DNA from: Verrucomicrobiota bacterium
GTDB taxonomy: Bacteria; Verrucomicrobiota; Verrucomicrobiia; Chthoniobacterales; UBA10450
Reading direction: 5' to 3'
Assembly (NCBI GenBank): GCA_003217965.1
Contig: QHNB01000080.1
Location: forward strand, 1 to 19,105
Length of the DNA: 19,105 nucleotides
Shown here in pieces: positions 14,759 to 19,105 of this stretch; position 1 is the stretch's first letter, and each line of letters starts with the position of its first letter. The position numbers and the translations under genes are program-made. The notes beneath the pieces were generated by a model. The model saw nothing but the letters and a program-made list of their open reading frames with translations. It ran no database searches and was not told the DNA's origin.

Positions 14759-14850
14759 CGTTTTCGCTCAGCTGCGGTGCGACAGCAAATGCCAGCCCAA
14801 TCCCAGTATTTGCTTTTGATCGGCTTCGATTCATCTTTTCGGCTCTTGCA

Positions 14851-16416
14851 ATGGTTCGTCGCGTTATTTTCGCCTGCTGGCTGATACTTTGCGCGGGCGG
14901 TGAAGTTCTCGCCCAGCAAAATACGCCACCGCTGCCACCCGGAGAGGGCATGCCACCGGCATCTTCCAGCGCGACTCCTGCTCCGCCCGAACCAGTTGGA
15001 CCGCCCCTGAAGCCAAGCGCAGCTCCTGCACCACCAGCTCCCATCGTGATTGCCGCGCCCAAGCAACCGAACGGCAAAATTGAAAAGAGCGTCGTAGCTG
15101 GCCCGCGCATCATGACCAATGCGCATGTCGTTAGCAATACGCGCTATCTCACGGTCGAGCGGGATGGTGATCCAAATAAGTACCCGGCGCGCGTCCTTTT
15201 CGTAGCCCATGATTGTGACCTGGCCCTTATTACGGTTGATTCTCCTGATTTTTACAAAAATATGGTGCCGCTGACTTTTGGCGGAATTCCAGAATTAGAG
15301 TCTGTCGTTTCAGCTTATGGCTATCCGATCGGCGGAGAGCGGATGTCGGTTACGACCGGGATCGTATCACGCATCGACTTTCAACTTTATACCCACTCGT
15401 CGATTGATCAGCACCTTGCCGTCCAAATCAGCGCGCAAATCAACCCTGGTAACAGCGGTGGCCCAGTGATGCAGAACGCCAAAGTGGTTGGCGTTGCGTT
15501 CCAGGGCTATAGCGGCGATGTCGCCCAAGGGGTCGCTTACATGATACCCACTCCGGTAATTCAGCGCTTTCTAACCGATATCAAGGATGGTCACTACGAC
15601 AAATACGTCGATCTGGGTCTGACCTATTCAAAGCTGCAAAATCCCGCGCAGCGCCGCTATTTGGGATTACAGGATGATGGGCACGGGGTAATTGTGAATA
15701 CAGTGATCGAGGCGGGCTCGGCTGGAAGGGTTCTCAAACAAGGCGACGTTTTGCTCTCAATCGATGACCATCCCATCGGGAGTGATGCGTTTGTCGAGCT
15801 GGAGGGTGGGCGGGCAGAATTTCAGGAAATCGTTGAGCGCAAGTTCAAGGGCGACAAAGTAAAGCTCGATCTTCTTCGCGACAAAAAGCCGATGACGGTA
15901 TCGATCGAACTCAATACCGTCTGGCCCTATCTCACACAGGGACATTATTACGATATGCGGCCTCGTTATATCGTTTTCGGTGGATTGTTGTTTCAGCCAC
16001 TATGTCTTGACTTGATGGAAGCTTACCAGATGACGGATCCGCGGGTGCGACATTTTTTCGACTTCTTTGTGCAGGAGCAAATCTACCTTGAGCACCCGGA
16101 CGTGATTGTCCTTACTAATATCCTGCCTGATCCTACCAATACTTATCTTACCCCCTATCGAGCGAGTATTGTTGACGAAGTGAATGGGAAGAAAATCGGC
16201 ACCCTACGGGACCTGGCCGAGGCATTTGCGGAAACGCCGGATCGATTTGTGATCAAAATGGTTGGTGAAGGGCCACCTTTGGTCTTGGAGCGAAGCCAGG
16301 TTGAGGGGGCGCGCGAGCGCATCCGTAGCCGGTACAACGTAATACAAGAACAAAATCTGGATGAGCAACCAATAGCTCAGCCAGCCCAAGCTTCGGCTGG
16401 AGGTCCGTCCTCGTAG
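14851..16416 (+). CDS. Deg/HtrA serine protease with PDZ domains and a shortened protease N terminus
   Basis: Exported trypsin-like protease of 521 residues from the ATG at 14851, preferred because it gives a normal signal peptide (MVRRVIFACWLILCAGGEVLA, cut near 21). An ATG at 14755 overlapping the previous stop would put 32 residues before it. A Pro/Ala-rich linker spans about 24-70. The catalytic triad is complete: H92 (TNAHVV), D123 (DCDLALI) and S202 (NPGNSGGP). PDZ1 is at about 255-355, and a second, degenerate PDZ-like part is at about 430-475. The layout and the GYPIGG and INPGNSGGP segments resemble the plant Deg2/Deg9-like branch rather than E. coli DegP. Odd point: EKSVV (78-82) runs straight into AGPRIMTNAHVV, so about 30 residues of the first strands and the usual GSG before the His appear missing. 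It may be inactive, altered, or a sequence error. Confidence 0.88.
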   Translation: MVRRVIFACWLILCAGGEVLAQQNTPPLPPGEGMPPASSSATPAPPEPVGPPLKPSAAPAPPAPIVIAAPKQPNGKIEKSVVAGPRIMTNAHVVSNTRYLTVERDGDPNKYPARVLFVAHDCDLALITVDSPDFYKNMVPLTFGGIPELESVVSAYGYPIGGERMSVTTGIVSRIDFQLYTHSSIDQHLAVQISAQINPGNSGGPVMQNAKVVGVAFQGYSGDVAQGVAYMIPTPVIQRFLTDIKDGHYDKYVDLGLTYSKLQNPAQRRYLGLQDDGHGVIVNTVIEAGSAGRVLKQGDVLLSIDDHPIGSDAFVELEGGRAEFQEIVERKFKGDKVKLDLLRDKKPMTVSIELNTVWPYLTQGHYYDMRPRYIVFGGLLFQPLCLDLMEAYQMTDPRVRHFFDFFVQEQIYLEHPDVIVLTNILPDPTNTYLTPYRASIVDEVNGKKIGTLRDLAEAFAETPDRFVIKMVGEGPPLVLERSQVEGARERIRSRYNVIQEQNLDEQPIAQPAQASAGGPSS

Positions 16417-16417
16417 T

Positions 16418-17914
16418 ATGCAAGGAATCCGGTTACTGCTTTTTGCGGCGTTTTCCTGCTTTGGAGTGACAAACACCTTCGCCAAAAAGGATGTCACCCA
16501 GGCAGCCGTCCAGCCACGCCAATTATCACTCGTCCGCGTAAACGTCACTGGACAAGGTTTCGATTATTTTCGGCCGTGGCAAAAACGGGCACCCTTTTCC
16601 AAACGTGCGCTTGGGGCGGTTCTCTCTCAAGGCCGGGTCCTGGTTACGGCCGATTTAGTTGCGAATCAGAACTACGTGGAACTGGAGCGAGCTGAGTCGG
16701 GTGAGAAGACAGCCGCCTCAGTCGAAGTAGTAGACTATGAAGCGAACCTTGCCTTGTTGCAGCCGCAGGACAAGAAATTTCTGGAAGGTTTGCCGCCCTT
16801 AGAACTAACAAACGACACCGTTGTCGGAGATCGACTGGCTGCATTGCAGTTGGAGCAGACTGGCGCGCTGGTTGTCACCGACGGCCTGGTGACTGCGATT
16901 CAAGTCCTTCGTTACCCCGCTGAAGTCGGACAATTTCTAACGTATCGTCTGAGCATTGCTCTACAGTTTCGCGATAACAGCTATACGGTCCCGTTAGTTA
17001 AAAACAACAAGCTTGCTGGGCTTCTGCTTCGTTATGACCCACGTTCGCAGCTGATGGATGTGATTCCGGCGCCAATCATCACGCATTTCCTAAAAGATGC
17101 CGCCAAGCCAAACTACCCGGGTTTCCCATCAATCGGTTTCAGTTACTTTCCGACCCGCGATCCGCAACTACGAAAGTACTCGGGCGAAAGCGGAAATGGC
17201 GGCGGGGTTTACGTAACTGGCATCGAGCCGGGGGCAGCGGTCCAAAAGGCGGGCTTGCGGGTTGGTGATATCGTTACCGCAATTGGCAACTCTGAACTCG
17301 ATCAGAACGGAAATTATATCGATCCGCTCTATAAGAAAATCGACTTCACCAACCTGTTCACGATGCGTGGATATTCCGGGGAAAAAGTTCCCTTTAAGAT
17401 TCACCGTCAGGGCCAGCCGATGCAACTAGAGGTGACGCTGGAACATCGCTCGGCCGATGATTATATCATTCCGCCCTATTCTCGGGACGAGGCTCCCCAA
17501 TACTACATACTGGGCGGACTCATTTTCCAAGAATTGACCCGCCAGTATTTGCGCGAGTGGGGAACGAACTGGTTGAAAGATGCTCCGCAGCGATTCGTCT
17601 ATCTGGACCGATTCCAGTGGGAACTATTCCCGGAAGGTCATCGCCGTATCGTGATCTTAAGTCAGGTTCTGCCCGTTAACGGGACTATCGGATACGATGA
17701 CGTCGGCTATTTGACCGTTACAAAAATAAACGGGAAGGAAGTTCATTCTTTGGAAGATCTAGCAGCAGCGGTGCAACAGCCAGTCGACGGATTCGTCAAA
17801 GTCGAAACGGTAGAAGATCCAAAACAGGTTGAGCTGGATGCGAACCAGGCGGAGCGGGATGGGCCCAGATTGCAGGAGAATTTTGGGATTCCGGTTCTCC
17901 AGCGACTGAAATAG
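16418..17914 (+). CDS. Deg/HtrA-like pseudoprotease with PDZ domains
   Basis: 498 residues, one base after the protease gene and clearly its paralogue. A signal peptide is likely (MQGIRLLLFAAFSCFGVTNTFA, cut near 22). The protease-like domain (about 36-228) keeps the initial strands missing from its neighbour (SLVRVNVTGQGFDYFRPW). However, the His position is Asp79 (LVTADLVAN), the Asp position is Asn110 (YEANLALL), and the Ser motif is DNSYTVP (186-192) instead of GNSGGP. PDZ1 is at about 236-345 (GVYVTGIEPGAAVQKAGLRVGDIV, 263-286), and a degenerate PDZ2-like part with VTKINGKEVHSLEDL (433-447) follows. Loss of His and Asp predicts no serine-protease activity. A role as regulatory or scaffold partner of the upstream protease, perhaps in a mixed oligomer, is inference. 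Substrate unknown; periplasmic by its signal peptide. Confidence 0.88.
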   Translation: MQGIRLLLFAAFSCFGVTNTFAKKDVTQAAVQPRQLSLVRVNVTGQGFDYFRPWQKRAPFSKRALGAVLSQGRVLVTADLVANQNYVELERAESGEKTAASVEVVDYEANLALLQPQDKKFLEGLPPLELTNDTVVGDRLAALQLEQTGALVVTDGLVTAIQVLRYPAEVGQFLTYRLSIALQFRDNSYTVPLVKNNKLAGLLLRYDPRSQLMDVIPAPIITHFLKDAAKPNYPGFPSIGFSYFPTRDPQLRKYSGESGNGGGVYVTGIEPGAAVQKAGLRVGDIVTAIGNSELDQNGNYIDPLYKKIDFTNLFTMRGYSGEKVPFKIHRQGQPMQLEVTLEHRSADDYIIPPYSRDEAPQYYILGGLIFQELTRQYLREWGTNWLKDAPQRFVYLDRFQWELFPEGHRRIVILSQVLPVNGTIGYDDVGYLTVTKINGKEVHSLEDLAAAVQQPVDGFVKVETVEDPKQVELDANQAERDGPRLQENFGIPVLQRLK

Positions 17915-17915
17915 C

Positions 17916-19105
17916 TCACGCGTCCGCGTTCACCTCATGCAGAAACGCCCTCACCTCGGGCGCATAAGTTTCGTAGGGATCGCTCATGATCAGAGTGTGG
18001 TTTGGACCGGACGCGATTGAATCCCAATTAATAACGTATGGTAATGCCGAGTCGCGAAATTGTGCCACTGCCTGTGAGCGTCCTGCCGCGCGTGAATTAT
18101 TAGGAGGCCGGTAACTAGCGCTCTTGATCCGCACGCTTTGGTTCCAATCGGAAATGCGCTTCCCGCCCTTTACTTGAAAAAACAGCCCGCGGGCCGGATC
18201 GATGTTGTGATATTCCAAATCAAGACTGAGCAGCCACGGATCATCCCATCTCAACCCTTCGGCTTCGGCAAAAGTTTCTAACAACCATCGTTTGGTGATC
18301 CAATCGACTCCGCCGATAAGTGCCATCGGATTGGTCCGCAACGATTCCAGAGTAAAACTCCAGTTTTCCAGCAGCCAATCGATTTCCGGGTCACGCCCTT
18401 GAAGATATTTGTCGGCCGCGTCAAGAAACCGCCACTGCACATCGAGGGCTTCAACCATTTTACCGTTCTCCAATCGGACCAGCCACGGACCATCAGGAGA
18501 GTGTGAAACCTCCCGCGTCGAGACGACGGCATCTTCCAGGATCAGCCCACGCGGGAATCGGCCTTCCTCCAGCAACGTCAGCGCACAGGCGGTGGTCCCG
18601 ACCTTCAAAGCATTCGCAAACGGACTCATGTTCGAATCCCCGATTAACAGATGCAGACGCCGAAACTTGCGGTAATCGGCCAAGGGCTCATCCCGGGCGT
18701 TAATGATTGCGCGATTAAACTGCACCCATTGATAGATGTCGTTGACGATATGATCGGCCCGTTGACTAAGCTGGAATTTCACGGGCGTCGGGCTTGGCGG
18801 TAAGTCGAAATCAAATGCTAGTGGATGAGCCTGACCAACGCGACCGGCTCCGGTGAAAATCTGCCGCGTCGCCAGGAAGGTTAACAAACTGCCCAGCACC
18901 GGTGGAGTGAACTGCGTCTCACGCCGCATCAAGTAGTTTTCGTGACACCCAAATGTCGCCCCCGTGTAATGATCGATGTTATTCTTGATGAACGAGACTT
19001 GTTCCGTGGCGTGCAATTCGCGCAGTGCATTCAGCAGGAGCGCGTCGCCCGCGGTTTCGTAGGTAACGATGTCGCGCAGACGCACACACTCGGGAGACGC
19101 ATACT
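17916..19105 (-). CDS. pafA: PafA/Dop-family Pup (or UBact) ligase, 5' end beyond the window
   Basis: Glutamine-synthetase-like ligase that joins the C-terminal glutamate of a Pup/UBact modifier to substrate lysines using ATP, marking proteins for a bacterial proteasome. The reading frame continues to the right edge: the codons before the internal GTG at 19085 read YASPEC, matching the family's HPEYxxxEC strand. The visible 395 residues therefore lack about the first 60. Family motifs include KNN and GCHENYL, RQIFTGAGRVG, FQLSQRADHI, INARDEP, FRRLHLLIGDSNM, LKVGTT, REVSH and ALDVQ. GCHENYL, GDSNM and the C-terminal NWDS...DPYETYAPEVRAFL favour PafA over the deamidase Dop, though the GAGRVG...QLSQRADHI stretch is Dop-like. 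The Dop-loop region that would settle it is outside the window. The stop lies 1 base from that of the convergent pseudoprotease gene. Confidence 0.85.
   Translation of the reverse strand, partial: YASPECVRLRDIVTYETAGDALLLNALRELHATEQVSFIKNNIDHYTGATFGCHENYLMRRETQFTPPVLGSLLTFLATRQIFTGAGRVGQAHPLAFDFDLPPSPTPVKFQLSQRADHIVNDIYQWVQFNRAIINARDEPLADYRKFRRLHLLIGDSNMSPFANALKVGTTACALTLLEEGRFPRGLILEDAVVSTREVSHSPDGPWLVRLENGKMVEALDVQWRFLDAADKYLQGRDPEIDWLLENWSFTLESLRTNPMALIGGVDWITKRWLLETFAEAEGLRWDDPWLLSLDLEYHNIDPARGLFFQVKGGKRISDWNQSVRIKSASYRPPNNSRAAGRSQAVAQFRDSALPYVINWDSIASGPNHTLIMSDPYETYAPEVRAFLHEVNADA

Noticed and set aside
19085..19085. GTG at 19085 as the true start of the PafA-like gene
   Set aside because: The frame stays open to the window edge, and the upstream codons encode YASPEC, a conserved family strand, so the gene begins outside the window.
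1..19105. CRISPR array, tRNA/rRNA, insertion sequences, prophage or toxin-antitoxin genes
   Set aside because: I looked for spaced direct repeats, tRNA-like foldings, transposase motifs and small paired genes on both strands and saw none.

Overview
The window reads as a chromosomal segment of a Gram-negative, probably soil-type bacterium. My best guess is Verrucomicrobiota (Chthoniobacterales-like), held at moderate confidence. The guess rests on a Pup-ligase (PafA) homologue in a genome with clear double-membrane features (a MacA-type adaptor, MacB-type permeases, DedA and exported Deg proteases), on a moderately GC-rich composition by eye, and on the scarcity of strong Shine-Dalgarno sites. 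Planctomycetota, Nitrospirota or Acidobacteriota are not excluded. No tRNA, rRNA, CRISPR array, insertion sequence or phage gene is visible. Coding density is very high, and no gene-free stretch exceeds about 130 bases.

Left part (1-8729). The 5' end of purE (minus strand, cut by the window edge) diverges from a translationally coupled aroK-queG pair. A four-gene export module follows: a MacA-like membrane-fusion protein, a MacB/LolD-type ATPase and two separate MacB-type permeases. No outer-membrane channel gene is present. Then comes a 681-residue regulator with the order degenerate REC, DUF4388-like, intact REC, Pro/Lys-rich linker, and an unrecognised beta-rich C-terminal domain.

Middle (8726-11094, minus strand). 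purB converges on the regulator gene, and the two share a CTAG as their stop codons. A 58-residue protein gene follows, with the window's clearest ribosome binding site and a strong intrinsic terminator. Then comes dedA, which diverges from the next operon.

Right part (11180-17914, plus strand). Five tightly packed genes look like one operon: an MsbA-like ABC exporter, a left-handed beta-helix acetyltransferase, a glycosyltransferase-like protein, a Deg/HtrA serine protease and a second Deg/HtrA-like protein without an intact catalytic triad. The first three suggest synthesis and export of a modified envelope glycan or lipid. The two Deg-like proteins are the most unusual pair. The first keeps His-Asp-Ser but seems to lack about 30 residues at the start of the protease fold. 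The second keeps that part but has lost the catalytic His and Asp.

Right edge (17916-19105, minus strand). A 5'-truncated PafA/Dop-family gene converges on the Deg pair with one base between the stop codons. In gene clusters of this type pafA is often the last gene, so proteasome subunits, a Pup/UBact modifier and the ATPase may lie just beyond the right edge. That is inference, since none of them is in the window.
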